Below, piece by piece: positions 15,095 to 23,989 of a stretch of 64,000 bases of DNA; position 1 is the stretch's first letter; every line of letters begins with the position of its first letter. Where the stretch lies: NCBI GenBank assembly GCA_033763935.1, contig JANRJO010000073.1, positions 1-64,000 of the forward strand, written 5' to 3'. The DNA comes from DALYJJ01 sp033763935. GTDB lineage: Bacteria; Acidobacteriota; Terriglobia; Bryobacterales; Bryobacteraceae. The position numbers were made by a program, and so were the translations under genes. The notes beneath the pieces were generated by a model that saw only the letters and a list, made by a program, of their open reading frames with translations, was not told where the DNA came from and ran no database searches.

Positions 15095-16147
15095 TCATTC
15101 CCTCAATCGAATTCCGTGGCTGAGGCCCTTGGCCGTGGCCACCCAAAGGTCTTCGCCCTGAAAGTCAACGGCGAAGATGTAGTGATGAGCGGGGGCGGAG
15201 GGAGCGTCCTCGCGGGTGGTCTTCCCTGCCCCATCGCGGCGCACGATCTCCGGACGGCCGGTCTCGAGTGAAGGCCGGTAGACGGTCCAGGAGTCGCCAT
15301 CGAGATACGCCAAACCTTTATCGGTGGAGAACCAGGCGCGCGTTCCATCGACGCCTTTCACCTGGCTCATGAAGTTACTCGGGAGGCCGCTGTCCTTGTT
15401 GAGGAAGTTACGCCAATGGCGGCCGTCGTAGCGGCTGGCGCCGAAGTATGTTCCGACCCAGACGACCTTCTCCTTTTCGATGTAACTGACGCTGGTGGTG
15501 ATTTCGTGGATGAGGCCCTGGTCCTTATAGAGAACCATTTCGGTTTCGCCGTCCGGGTCGTCATAGCTCTTCCAGCGCTCGGTCTTGACGTCATACTCGA
15601 GCAGCCCGCCGCCCCACACCGCGTAATAGACCTTGTCGCTGCCGGGACTCACGGCGTAGGTCCAGATTTCGTACATCGGCGTGTTCCGCTCGTTGTAGAG
15701 AGTCCATTGATTGGTGCGGGTATTTAGCCGGCTGGCGCCGGCGGCGGTGGCGGTCCACACGTGGTCGCCCTGAAGAGCGACACCGTAGACGATGTCGTTG
15801 CTGAGTCCGCTGTTGAGCTGTGTGAAGTTGTCGAACCGGCCGGCGGAGTAGCGACTGAGACCGCCCATGGTGGCGACCCAGACCTCGTGGGTGCGCTTGT
15901 CGACAGCGATGCCGAGCACGGCGCGGTGGGCAAGGCCGTCGGCGGGGCGGAAGACGCGCCATGTGCCGTTCTCGTAGAGGCCGAGGCCGTCGTCAGTGCC
16001 GGCCCAGACGCGAGCGCCGTCCACGGCGAGGCAATACACACGATTGTTGGGAAGGCCGCTGGCGGTGGTGAAGTGTTCCCACCGGAAGCGCGGCGCTTCC
16101 GCGGCCGCGGCCAGGGGCAAGAGAGCGAGGGCAAGTAAAACTCTCAT
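15095..16147 (-). CDS. Secreted two-component-regulator-type beta-propeller
   Basis: A 350-residue exported beta-propeller. MRVLLALALLPLAAAA is a signal peptide. Repeats of the Reg_prop type follow: SGLPNNRVYCLAVDGARVWA, ADGLAHRAVLGIAV, VWVATMGGLSRYSAGRFDNF, SGLSNDIVYGVAL, SGLPSNFMSQV and LWVATAKGLS. This is the sensor half of hybrid two-component proteins, but here no transmembrane helix or kinase follows, so the protein is a free periplasmic or surface propeller. It starts in an ATGA overlap with the cytochrome gene upstream and ends one base before the RidA start. Confidence 0.85.
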   Translation of the reverse strand: MRVLLALALLPLAAAAEAPRFRWEHFTTASGLPNNRVYCLAVDGARVWAGTDDGLGLYENGTWRVFRPADGLAHRAVLGIAVDKRTHEVWVATMGGLSRYSAGRFDNFTQLNSGLSNDIVYGVALQGDHVWTATAAGASRLNTRTNQWTLYNERNTPMYEIWTYAVSPGSDKVYYAVWGGGLLEYDVKTERWKSYDDPDGETEMVLYKDQGLIHEITTSVSYIEKEKVVWVGTYFGASRYDGRHWRNFLNKDSGLPSNFMSQVKGVDGTRAWFSTDKGLAYLDGDSWTVYRPSLETGRPEIVRRDGAGKTTREDAPSAPAHHYIFAVDFQGEDLWVATAKGLSHGIRLRE

Positions 16148-17967
16148 AGGGTCTTCAGGTACTCAATCAAGTCGTTCAGTTCGTCTTTGGCAAGGTCGTT
16201 GGTAACGCCGTGCTGGTCACGAGGGTTGAAGACGGTCCAAATCTCCTCGAGCGTGAGAGCGGAGCCGTCGTGCAGGTAGGGCGCGGTGAGGGCGATGTTC
16301 GTGAGCTGTGGGACATCGACCAATGGGGAACGGTCGCTCCGCTTCCCCGTACCGACATCAAAGACCTGGTTATTCGTGTAATAGCGGCCGCTATGGCACA
16401 CGGGACATTGGAGCATTTCGTCGATGGGAGAGCCGTCCTTACGGCGCGTGCGCTCGAAGATGGCTTTGCCGCGCTCCTGGGCGGCCGTCAGCTCGCCGCC
16501 TTTCAGGCGGTAGCGGTTGGGACGGACGGGGATGGATTTGACGAAGCGCACGAGGTCAGCGAGTTCTGTTTTGGAGAATCCCTGGCTGCGGAAGAAGAAC
16601 ATGGCGGTGCGAGGGCCGCATTCGGTTTCGAGGTCCGGGTTGCCGGCGTTCCACTTGAACGGCGCGGTGGGGCCGACGTCTTCGAGCAGGCGGTTGTCGA
16701 CGATGTCGATGGCGAAGCCGTCGGGTTCGAGGTCCCATGAGAGGCCGTCGAACGTCTCTTCGAGGTGACAACTGGCGCAGGCGAACTGTCCTTGGAAGGA
16801 GTAGCGGGCGGTGTGAAAGAGGCGGGCGCCGCGACGTTCGGGGGTATCGGTGACAGGTCCGCCGAGCGAGAGGGTGCGAACGACTTTGCGAGCGGCGGTG
16901 TCAATTACGGAGACGGTGTCGTCCAGGCGGTTGGCTACATAGAGCCGCTTGCCGTCGGGAGACAGGGCGATTCCCTTGGGGTTGCGGCCCACGCGGATTC
17001 GCGCGGAGATGTAGTGCGCCGAGACGGAGAGATCGTTGGCGAGGCGTTTCCGTTCGGCGCTGGGCGTTTCGCGAATCAGATGCGTGAGGCGATCGAGGTC
17101 GATCTCGGCTACGGTGTCAGAGCCGCTGAAGGAAACGTAGGCGGCGCGGTTGTTCGGGGAGATGGCAACGCCGAAGGGAAGCGCGAGGTGGCGTTCGATG
17201 TCATCGAGCGGGAGCTGCACGGGCTCCGCGCCGACGTCGTCGCCGAGGACGGCGAGACTGTTGCCGACGGTCCAGCCGTGAGCGACGTGCGCGAGGGGAA
17301 TCAGGTTTTTCGGGCGCAACTGGGCGGCGATGCCGATGTTCGTCTTGGCTGCGAACGCGACGTGAAAGACGCCGGCGGCGGCGGGCAGGGGGATGCGGCG
17401 TGTGACGCGGTGCTCGCCAGGATCGACGACGGTGATCTCGGAGGCGGGCGAGGTGCGAAAGGCGGCGGGGTTCGGGTAGATGTGCGTGGAGTAGAGTTGC
17501 CCGTCAGGAGACAGCGACAGATAGCTGGCGCCGCGGCCGGCGGAGAGGCGCCGCGTCTCTTCGCCGGTGCTGAGGTCGATGACGGAGATATCGTTGCCGA
17601 TGCGGTTCGCTGTGTAGAGGGAGTTGCCGGCGAGGGCAACGCTTGTGGGCTCGAAGCCGGTGCGCAGGGTGCGGGTGACTTCGAGGGTGGCAGTGGAGAC
17701 TTCTGTGACCGTGTCGCTCCAGGAGTTGGCGACGTAGGCGGAGTTGTTGGAGAGGACGATGCCTTTGGGGTGACGGCCTACGGCGATGCGGCGTGGGGGA
17801 GCGGCGGTGGCGAGGTTGATGACGGCGAGTTCGTCGGAACCCTCGCAGACGACATAGAGCAGTTTGCCGTCGGCGGAGACGGCGAGTTCGATGGGGTTCT
17901 TGTAGCGGGAGGGCGGCGCGCCGTCGCCGAAGAGCGCGAGAGCGAGAAGGGGGAGGGCGCGCTTCAT
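16144..17967 (-). CDS. YVTN beta-propeller fused to di-heme cytochrome c (MauG/CcpA-like)
   Basis: A 607-residue exported redox protein. After the signal peptide (MKRALPLLALALFG), residues about 20-380 carry YVTN-family propeller blades (PKGIVLSNNSAYVANS, NPKGIALSPDGKRLYVANRL). The C-terminal part has two c-type heme sites, CASCH (about 394) and CPVCH (about 520), with spacing and context (PTAPFKWNAGNPDLE, LTNIALTAPYLHDGS) of the di-heme cytochrome c peroxidase/MauG family. Heme is therefore attached after export. A peroxidase or electron-transfer role is likely; the substrate is unknown. Both neighbours overlap it by 4 bp (ATGA), so it is the core of a translationally coupled operon. Confidence 0.88.
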   Translation of the reverse strand: MKRALPLLALALFGDGAPPSRYKNPIELAVSADGKLLYVVCEGSDELAVINLATAAPPRRIAVGRHPKGIVLSNNSAYVANSWSDTVTEVSTATLEVTRTLRTGFEPTSVALAGNSLYTANRIGNDISVIDLSTGEETRRLSAGRGASYLSLSPDGQLYSTHIYPNPAAFRTSPASEITVVDPGEHRVTRRIPLPAAAGVFHVAFAAKTNIGIAAQLRPKNLIPLAHVAHGWTVGNSLAVLGDDVGAEPVQLPLDDIERHLALPFGVAISPNNRAAYVSFSGSDTVAEIDLDRLTHLIRETPSAERKRLANDLSVSAHYISARIRVGRNPKGIALSPDGKRLYVANRLDDTVSVIDTAARKVVRTLSLGGPVTDTPERRGARLFHTARYSFQGQFACASCHLEETFDGLSWDLEPDGFAIDIVDNRLLEDVGPTAPFKWNAGNPDLETECGPRTAMFFFRSQGFSKTELADLVRFVKSIPVRPNRYRLKGGELTAAQERGKAIFERTRRKDGSPIDEMLQCPVCHSGRYYTNNQVFDVGTGKRSDRSPLVDVPQLTNIALTAPYLHDGSALTLEEIWTVFNPRDQHGVTNDLAKDELNDLIEYLKTL

Positions 17968-19571
17968 TTCTCCTCCACGGTGAGGGTACGGCCGGCGGGG
18001 ATGTTTTCGAGCGTCTGGACGGCGCCACTGGGCCAGCGAATTACGACGGTTTCGGCCTTGGCCGCGGAGCCGAGGCCGAAGTGCAGCCGCGGGTCGTTCT
18101 GGGAGAGGTAGCCCGATCCGGCAGCGCGTTCAAGGGTCTGCGCGCGGCCTCCGGCCGTGACCTCGACGACGGCGCCGATGCCGTCGCGGTTGCTCTTTCT
18201 GCCGATCAGCTTGACGGCGAGCCAATGGTGTTTGGGCGCGGAGGTGTTGTGGAAGAGAACACCGGGGCTGCCGAGATTGACCATGTAGAAGTCGAGGAGG
18301 CCGTCGTTGTCGTAGTCCGCGGAGCAGCCGCCGCGACCGACGGTCTTGGCGTCGAAGACGGGCCCGGCTTGCGCGGAGACGTCCTCAAAGCGGCCCTGGC
18401 CGAGGTTGCGGAAGAGGGAGTGCTCCTGAGGCACCATGTGAATGAGGCCGCCGTGGATGAGGGCGATGTCGCGGTGGCCGTCGTTATCGAAGTCCTCGAC
18501 GAAGGTGCCCCAACTGACGTACTGCGCGGTGAGTTGGGAGATGCCGGCGTGCTCGGTGACGTCGCGCAGCTGGGTCTGGCCGACGTTGCGGAGGAGGCGG
18601 TTGTACTTGGAGTCGCTCACCCAGAGGTCGGTCTTGCCGTCGTTATCGAAATCGACGAAGACCGGGCCCATGGCGGAAGTGGATTCGCCGTTCTGACCGA
18701 AGGCGGCGCCCGCGTCGGCCGCGATTTCCCGGAAGGTTCCGTTCTTCTGGTTGTGGAAGAGGAAGTTTTCCGTCTTGTCGTTGGCGACGTAGATATCGGC
18801 GTAGCCGTCGCCGTCGAAGTCGGCGGCGGTCACTCCCATGGCACGACCTTTGTAGGGTGCGATGCCGGCCTTCTCACTCGCGTCGGTGAACGTGCCGTTG
18901 CACTGGTTGCGGTAGAGGCGGTTGGTTTCGCCCTCGTAATCCAGAGGACCGGGGTAGTTGTCGGCGGCGTAGTAGGAGCGGTACTTGGGATCGAACTTGA
19001 CGTAGCGGCCGACAAAGAGGTCGATGCAACCGTCGCGGTCGTAGTCGAGCCAGGCGGCGCCGATGGACCAGCCGCCGGTCTCGACGCCCGCCTTCGCGGT
19101 GATATCTTCGAAGCGGCCATTACCGAGGTTGCGGTAGAGGATGAGGCGGCCGTAGCCGGTGACGGCGAGGTCGGTGTGACCGTCGTTGTCGATGTCGGCG
19201 GCAGCGGCGGCGAAGCTGAAGAGGTCGGCGGCGAGGCCGGTGCTCGCGGTCACGTCGGTGAACTTGCCGTTGCCGTCGTTGCGGTAGAGATGGCTGTGGG
19301 GAAGGGGCGTGGGAGGTTTGCGCAGCGGGTAGGGGTGGATGCCTTGCGCGAGGGGGCGGCCGTTGGCGACGAAGAGATCAAGGCGGCCGTCGTTGTTGTA
19401 GTCGAACCAGGCGCAGCCGGAGCCGGTGCTTTCCAGGAGCGAGCCGAGTTTCTGGGCGCCGAAGCTGTGAACGAAGCCGATGCCCGACGCCTTGGTGGCG
19501 TCTTCGAAGCGCAGGGGAGATTGCGCTGCGGCGCAGAGGGCGATGGCGAGGCCGGCGAGGATGGGCTTCAT
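17964..19571 (-). CDS. CRTAC1 family protein (FG-GAP/VCBS repeats plus ASPIC/UnbV)
   Basis: A 535-residue exported protein. The signal peptide MKPILAGLAIALCAAAQ is followed by about seven FG-GAP/VCBS blades with calcium-type loops: DYNNDGRLDLFVANG, DIDNDGHTDLAV, DYDRDGCIDLFVGRY, DFDGDGYADIYVAND, DFDNDGKTDLWV, DFDNDGHRDIAL and DYDNDGLLDFYMVN. The C-terminal ~90 residues are an ASPIC/UnbV domain (HWLAVKLIGRKSNRDGIGA, SQNDPRLHFGLG). The domain pair forms an integrin-like propeller used for surface interactions; the molecular function is not known. ATGA overlaps on both sides tie it to the HzsA-like and cytochrome genes. Confidence 0.92.
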   Translation of the reverse strand: MKPILAGLAIALCAAAQSPLRFEDATKASGIGFVHSFGAQKLGSLLESTGSGCAWFDYNNDGRLDLFVANGRPLAQGIHPYPLRKPPTPLPHSHLYRNDGNGKFTDVTASTGLAADLFSFAAAAADIDNDGHTDLAVTGYGRLILYRNLGNGRFEDITAKAGVETGGWSIGAAWLDYDRDGCIDLFVGRYVKFDPKYRSYYAADNYPGPLDYEGETNRLYRNQCNGTFTDASEKAGIAPYKGRAMGVTAADFDGDGYADIYVANDKTENFLFHNQKNGTFREIAADAGAAFGQNGESTSAMGPVFVDFDNDGKTDLWVSDSKYNRLLRNVGQTQLRDVTEHAGISQLTAQYVSWGTFVEDFDNDGHRDIALIHGGLIHMVPQEHSLFRNLGQGRFEDVSAQAGPVFDAKTVGRGGCSADYDNDGLLDFYMVNLGSPGVLFHNTSAPKHHWLAVKLIGRKSNRDGIGAVVEVTAGGRAQTLERAAGSGYLSQNDPRLHFGLGSAAKAETVVIRWPSGAVQTLENIPAGRTLTVEEK

Positions 19572-20869
19572 CGGGGCGTCTCCTTCATGAGCGGCACGGG
19601 TTGGAGCAGCCGGGTAAGGATTTTCGGCACGATGTTCTCGGGGGCGCGCTCCGGTCCGGCATGGCAGCCGACGCAGGCGCGCTGTTCGCCGCGGCGCATC
19701 CAGAACCAGTTCTTCTGTGCGGCGAGCGTTTGGCCCGACGCGTCGAGGAGTTCGAAGCGCAGCGGGCGTTCGGAGGGGACCTGCACGTAGAACGAGCCAT
19801 CGCTCTCCACGGGCGTTTCGCCTAGGGGGCCGGATTCCGTCAGGAGGCGGACGGCGGCCACCGAACCGGCGGGGAAGCGCAGGGGCGATTCGTAGGCGTT
19901 GAGGCAGAGGAGGACGCCGGCGGGGCGATTGTGGAGGGCGGATGGGTGTGCGGGAGGAACGTCGCGCGGTGCGATGACGACGGGTTGGACGGCGTTCGTG
20001 AGTTCACGCACGGGGGCCGTACCGGGGCGCCAGCGGTGGAGATGGGCCGGGGCGGCTGCGGTGGCCCGCAGCGAGAGGAGCCACTCGCCGGTGGATAACT
20101 CGGCGACGGGGCCGGCGATCTCACCTGACGGCGAGGGTAGGGGAACCGCACGGGTAGCGCCGGAGGTGAAGCGGGCGAGGCCATTGCGCGTGGTGAAGAC
20201 GATGTCGCCGGAGGCCGTCTGGCGCGCGTCGCGATGGTCTTCGTGGTGGTCGCAGCGGAGGGATTCGACGCCACTGCCGTTGTCGTAGACGGTGTAGAGT
20301 TCGATGTGGCCCGGGTGGTCAACGGCTTCGAAGAGAATGCGTCCATCGCGGAGCACTTGGGCGGGAACGGTTGCGCCGGGGAGGAAGCTGATGGGCAGCG
20401 GCGCCGCGCCGGGGCGGAGGATTTCGAGCTGGAAACGGCCGTCACGGCGGCGGGCGTAGACGACGGCGCCGCCGGGGGTGGGGATCGGGCGGATGCAGTC
20501 GTCAGGGGACTGTGTCAGCTTCGCGGGCGCGCCGCCGGCCAGCGGGACGCGCCAGATCTGCCAGGCGTCGGCGGGGCGCTGCTTCGCGGAGAAGAGGAGT
20601 TCGCGGGCGTCGAAGGAGAGGGCTGGGTCGGCGGTGGCGGCGAAGCCGGGTGCGATGAGGCGGGGGACGCCGGCGGACACGACTTTGATTTGGGCTCCGG
20701 CGGGAAAGCGCTCGGCGGAACGGGTCCAGGCGGTGGCATCGAATTCTGTTGTTTCGGTGTAGATCACGCCCAGCCTGGGGCGCTTGGGCGAGGGCTCCGG
20801 GGCCGGCACGCAGAGGGTGACGCCTGCGAGAAGCGCCAGCAGCCAACGTCCGCTGTTCCATCCGGGCAT
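19568..20869 (-). CDS. Secreted HzsA-like beta-propeller with one c-type heme site
   Basis: A 433-residue exported protein and the first gene of the operon. Following the signal peptide (RWLLALLAGVTLCVPA) it has TolB/HzsA-like blades (LGVIYTETTEFDA, ALSFDARELLFSAKQRPADAWQIWR, RDGRILFEAVDHPGHIELY) and a C-terminal CVGCH heme motif (about 398) in the context RGEQRACVGCHAGPE. This matches the middle/heme region of hydrazine-synthase-alpha-like proteins, a broad family whose members outside anammox bacteria have no known substrate. The ATG at 20869 is used because it begins the signal peptide; upstream in-frame codons read the divergent gene. Only 27 bases separate it from the divergent TPR/ASPIC gene. 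Confidence 0.8.
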   Translation of the reverse strand: MPGWNSGRWLLALLAGVTLCVPAPEPSPKRPRLGVIYTETTEFDATAWTRSAERFPAGAQIKVVSAGVPRLIAPGFAATADPALSFDARELLFSAKQRPADAWQIWRVPLAGGAPAKLTQSPDDCIRPIPTPGGAVVYARRRDGRFQLEILRPGAAPLPISFLPGATVPAQVLRDGRILFEAVDHPGHIELYTVYDNGSGVESLRCDHHEDHRDARQTASGDIVFTTRNGLARFTSGATRAVPLPSPSGEIAGPVAELSTGEWLLSLRATAAAPAHLHRWRPGTAPVRELTNAVQPVVIAPRDVPPAHPSALHNRPAGVLLCLNAYESPLRFPAGSVAAVRLLTESGPLGETPVESDGSFYVQVPSERPLRFELLDASGQTLAAQKNWFWMRRGEQRACVGCHAGPERAPENIVPKILTRLLQPVPLMKETPR

Positions 20870-20896
20870 GACTTGGCATATCTTATCAGTAGTTTC

Positions 20897-23800
20897 ATGT
20901 CTGTTACTCGACAATTTTCGTGGGTCGCACTCGTCGCCTTGGGCGCCGCCGCTCTGCTGCTGGTCCAGGCGGCCGACAGCGCACGGGAGCGAGCGGAACG
21001 GATTCAACGGCATCGCAACCTGGGAAAGGCGTATTACGAGAGTCCGGAGGGGATGGAGAAGGCGGCAGCGGAGTTTCGCAAGATACTCGAGATTCTGCCG
21101 GACTCCGTACCGGACCGGCTGAACCTTGGGTTGTGCCTACAGCGGGGCGGGCAAATAGCGGAGGGCATGCGACTGCTGGAGGGCGTGCAGAAGGCGGACC
21201 CTTCGCTGCCGCACACCTGGTTCAACCTGGGCGTCGCGTACCGGAAGCAGGGCCGGTTGCAGGAGGCTGCCGTGCAGTTGGAGCAGTTCATCAGGATGGC
21301 TCCGGACGATGCGGTGGGGCATTACAATCTGGGGCTCCTGCGGAACCTTGAGAACCAGCCGGGGCTGGCGGTGGCGGAGTTCCGGGAGGCGAATCGGCTG
21401 GATCCGAACATGGTGGGGCCGTACTTTCAGATCTACAATCGGCTGCGGCTGCTGGGGAATCGGCCGGAGGAGGCGGCGAAGGCGCTGAAGGCGTTTCGGG
21501 AGGCGAAGGAGAGGGAGCAGAAGTCCGGCGAGACCGAGGATGTGGAGTGGAACGCGTACGCGGAGTTGTATGAGGATGTGCCGGCGCGTCGCGATGGTGC
21601 GGCGCAGCGGCCGGTGTTTCGGGCACGGCGGCTGGGCGTTGCTGATGGTCTGGTGTTAATAGACGCAGACGGGGATCGGCGGGCGGATGTACTGGCGTGG
21701 TCGAAGGACGGGTTGCGATTGTTCGCGGGCGGGCGGGGGGCGGCGGTGGCGCCGAGCGGCCTCGAGGGTGCTCGCGAGGTCCGGCACGCCGGGGTGGGCG
21801 ACTATGACAACGACGGGCTGCCGGACTTGTGTGTGATCGGGGAGCAGGGGGCGGTGCTGTACCGGAACGAGAAGGGGCGGTTCCGGCGGGTGGAGGTTTT
21901 GACGCGGAGTGGCGCGTACGAGTCCGGGTTGTGGGTCGACTACGACCACGACTACGACCTGGACCTTTTGTTGTTGGGCTCAGACTCTGTGTTGTTGCGG
22001 AACGAGGGCGCGGGTGGCTTCGTTGAGCGTGCGAAGGAGTTTCCGTTTGCGCCGGGGAAGGCGGTGGGCGCGGAGGTCTTGCGGACTGTGCCGGACACCA
22101 AGGGCTTGGATATCGCGGTCGCTTACGAGGGGCGCGCCGGGGTGCTGTACCGCGACCGCTTGCGAGGGCGGTTTGAGGCGACCCCGCTGGCGGGTCTTCC
22201 GGCAGGAGCGAGGCGGCTGAGAGCGTGGGACGCGAACGGGGATGGTTGGATGGACTTGGGCTTCCGCGTGAAGGGCGAGAGGCGGCTCCTGCTGAATCAC
22301 GGTGGCGCGCTGGGGGAAGGTTTGAGCGGGTCCGGCGAGGAGGAGGGGGAGGCGGCCGATTTCAACGGCGACGGGCGCATCGATCTGGTGCGCATCCGCG
22401 ACGACGGGACCCTCGTTGTGATGGAGAACCGGACGGCTGGACGCGGCGGGTGGCTCTCCGTGTCGCTGGAGGGAGTGAAGAACCCGCGGTGGGCTGGGAA
22501 CTCGGAGGTGGAAGTCAAGACGGCGGGAACGTATGAGAAGCAGATGTATCGGGGAATCCCGCTGGTGTTCGGCTTGGGAGCGTACCGTGAGGCGGACACG
22601 GTGCGCATCACGTGGCCGAACGGGATGATCCAGAACGAAATGCGGCAGGCGGCTGGGCTGGCGATGACTTACAAGGAGGCGCCGCGCCTTTCGGGGTCGT
22701 GCCCGATGATCTTCACGTGGAACGGGCGCGGGTTTCAGTTCATCAGCGATATTCTCGGCGTGGCGCCGTTGGGAGCGCGAACGAGCGAAGGGGGCAGCTT
22801 CGCGCTGGACCATGAGGAGCATGTGCAAATTCCGGGTGAGGCATTGGCGCAGGATGCGTCCGGCGGATATGAGATCCGTGTCACGGAGGAGTTGAGCGAG
22901 GTTGCCTACATTGACCAGTTGGAGCTGATGGCGGTGGACCATCCGGAATCCATCGAGATCTTCACGAACGACCAGTTTCAAGCGCCGCCGTTTCCGGCGC
23001 TGCAGCTGTTTGGCGTGAGGAGGCGATGGCGGCCGGTGCGCGCGGTCGATTCAACGGGCGGCGACGTCACGGACCGTCTGCTGCGGGAGGACCGGCGGTA
23101 CCCGGACGCGTTCCGGCGGAATCACGCGGGAGTGGCGGAGGAGCACACGTTAACGATGGATTTCGGCGAGGCGGCGCCGGGGAATCGCGCGGTGTTGGTC
23201 CTGCGCGGCTGGACGGACTGGGCGGACGGGAGCACGTTTTTCGGGAGGTCGCAGGAGCCGGGGCCAGGGTTAGGGCTGCCCTCGTTGCAGGTGAAGGACG
23301 GGCGGGGCCGGTGGCGCACGGTGATCGCCGAGATGGGCATTCCGGCGGGGAAGCCGAAGGCGATTGTGGTGGATTTGAACGGGAAGTTCCTATCGCGGTC
23401 GCGAGAGGTTCGCATTGTCAGCAAGGTGTGCGTGTATTGGGACGAGGTGTTTCTGAGCGAGGATCGGGAGCCGCCGGAGGTTCGGGTGACCCGCTTGAGG
23501 GCGGCGTCCGCGGGGTTGCGGTTCCGCGGCTTTTCCGAGGTGACGGTAGCGGCGGATCGGAAGCAGCCGGAGCGGTTCGACTATGCGCGTGTTTCGCTCG
23601 AGGGGATCTGGAACCAGACGCCCGGGTTTTATACGCGCTATGGAGACGTTACTCCGCTGCTGAGGCACGTCGACGACCGGATGGTGATCATGGGCTCAGG
23701 GGACGAACTGCAGTTGCGGTACGACGGGCGGGGCCTGCCGGCGCTACCTGCAGGATGGCGGCGTGACTTCCTGTTGAAGGCAGACGGATGGGCGAAGGAC

Positions 23801-23989
23801 GCGGATGCCAACACGGCGTCTGGGGATTCGGTGGAGCCTCTGCCCTTTCACGGGATGGCGGGGTATCCGTACACTCAGCGCCCGTTCGCACAGCGCTCGA
23901 CGTACCAGACGCGCCAAGCGCGGCGGCTGATTACTGAGATTCGAGGAGAGTCTTCTCGTCGTTCGCTTCCGCTGTTCTCAGGGCGGTGA
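20897..23989 (+). CDS. TPR / FG-GAP / ASPIC-UnbV protein with a large C-terminal module of unknown function
   Basis: A 1,030-residue exported protein. Residues 1-25 are a signal or anchor segment (FSWVALVALGAAALLLV). TPR repeats span about 35-200 (LPHTWFNLGVAYRKQGRLQEA, AVGHYNLGLL). FG-GAP loops follow from about 250 to 510 (DADGDRRADVLAW, DYDNDGLPDLCVIG, DYDHDYDLDLLLLG, DANGDGWMDLGF, DFNGDGRIDLVRI), then ASPIC/UnbV at about 520-600 (YRGIPLVFGLG, VRITWPNGMIQNE). The last ~400 residues (from GSCPMIFTWNG) form a module shared with the paralogue at the right end of the window and not assignable here. The ATG at 20897 is chosen because the longer frame only reads antisense of the divergent gene. 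Its 3' end overlaps the converging TPR gene by 59 bp. Confidence 0.9.
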   Translation: MSVTRQFSWVALVALGAAALLLVQAADSARERAERIQRHRNLGKAYYESPEGMEKAAAEFRKILEILPDSVPDRLNLGLCLQRGGQIAEGMRLLEGVQKADPSLPHTWFNLGVAYRKQGRLQEAAVQLEQFIRMAPDDAVGHYNLGLLRNLENQPGLAVAEFREANRLDPNMVGPYFQIYNRLRLLGNRPEEAAKALKAFREAKEREQKSGETEDVEWNAYAELYEDVPARRDGAAQRPVFRARRLGVADGLVLIDADGDRRADVLAWSKDGLRLFAGGRGAAVAPSGLEGAREVRHAGVGDYDNDGLPDLCVIGEQGAVLYRNEKGRFRRVEVLTRSGAYESGLWVDYDHDYDLDLLLLGSDSVLLRNEGAGGFVERAKEFPFAPGKAVGAEVLRTVPDTKGLDIAVAYEGRAGVLYRDRLRGRFEATPLAGLPAGARRLRAWDANGDGWMDLGFRVKGERRLLLNHGGALGEGLSGSGEEEGEAADFNGDGRIDLVRIRDDGTLVVMENRTAGRGGWLSVSLEGVKNPRWAGNSEVEVKTAGTYEKQMYRGIPLVFGLGAYREADTVRITWPNGMIQNEMRQAAGLAMTYKEAPRLSGSCPMIFTWNGRGFQFISDILGVAPLGARTSEGGSFALDHEEHVQIPGEALAQDASGGYEIRVTEELSEVAYIDQLELMAVDHPESIEIFTNDQFQAPPFPALQLFGVRRRWRPVRAVDSTGGDVTDRLLREDRRYPDAFRRNHAGVAEEHTLTMDFGEAAPGNRAVLVLRGWTDWADGSTFFGRSQEPGPGLGLPSLQVKDGRGRWRTVIAEMGIPAGKPKAIVVDLNGKFLSRSREVRIVSKVCVYWDEVFLSEDREPPEVRVTRLRAASAGLRFRGFSEVTVAADRKQPERFDYARVSLEGIWNQTPGFYTRYGDVTPLLRHVDDRMVIMGSGDELQLRYDGRGLPALPAGWRRDFLLKADGWAKDADANTASGDSVEPLPFHGMAGYPYTQRPFAQRSTYQTRQARRLITEIRGESSRRSLPLFSGR

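Noticed and set aside
20234..20896. Extension of the TPR/FG-GAP/ASPIC gene into the HzsA-like gene
   Set aside because: The added 221 codons are antisense to a coding gene, and a signal peptide begins at 20897.
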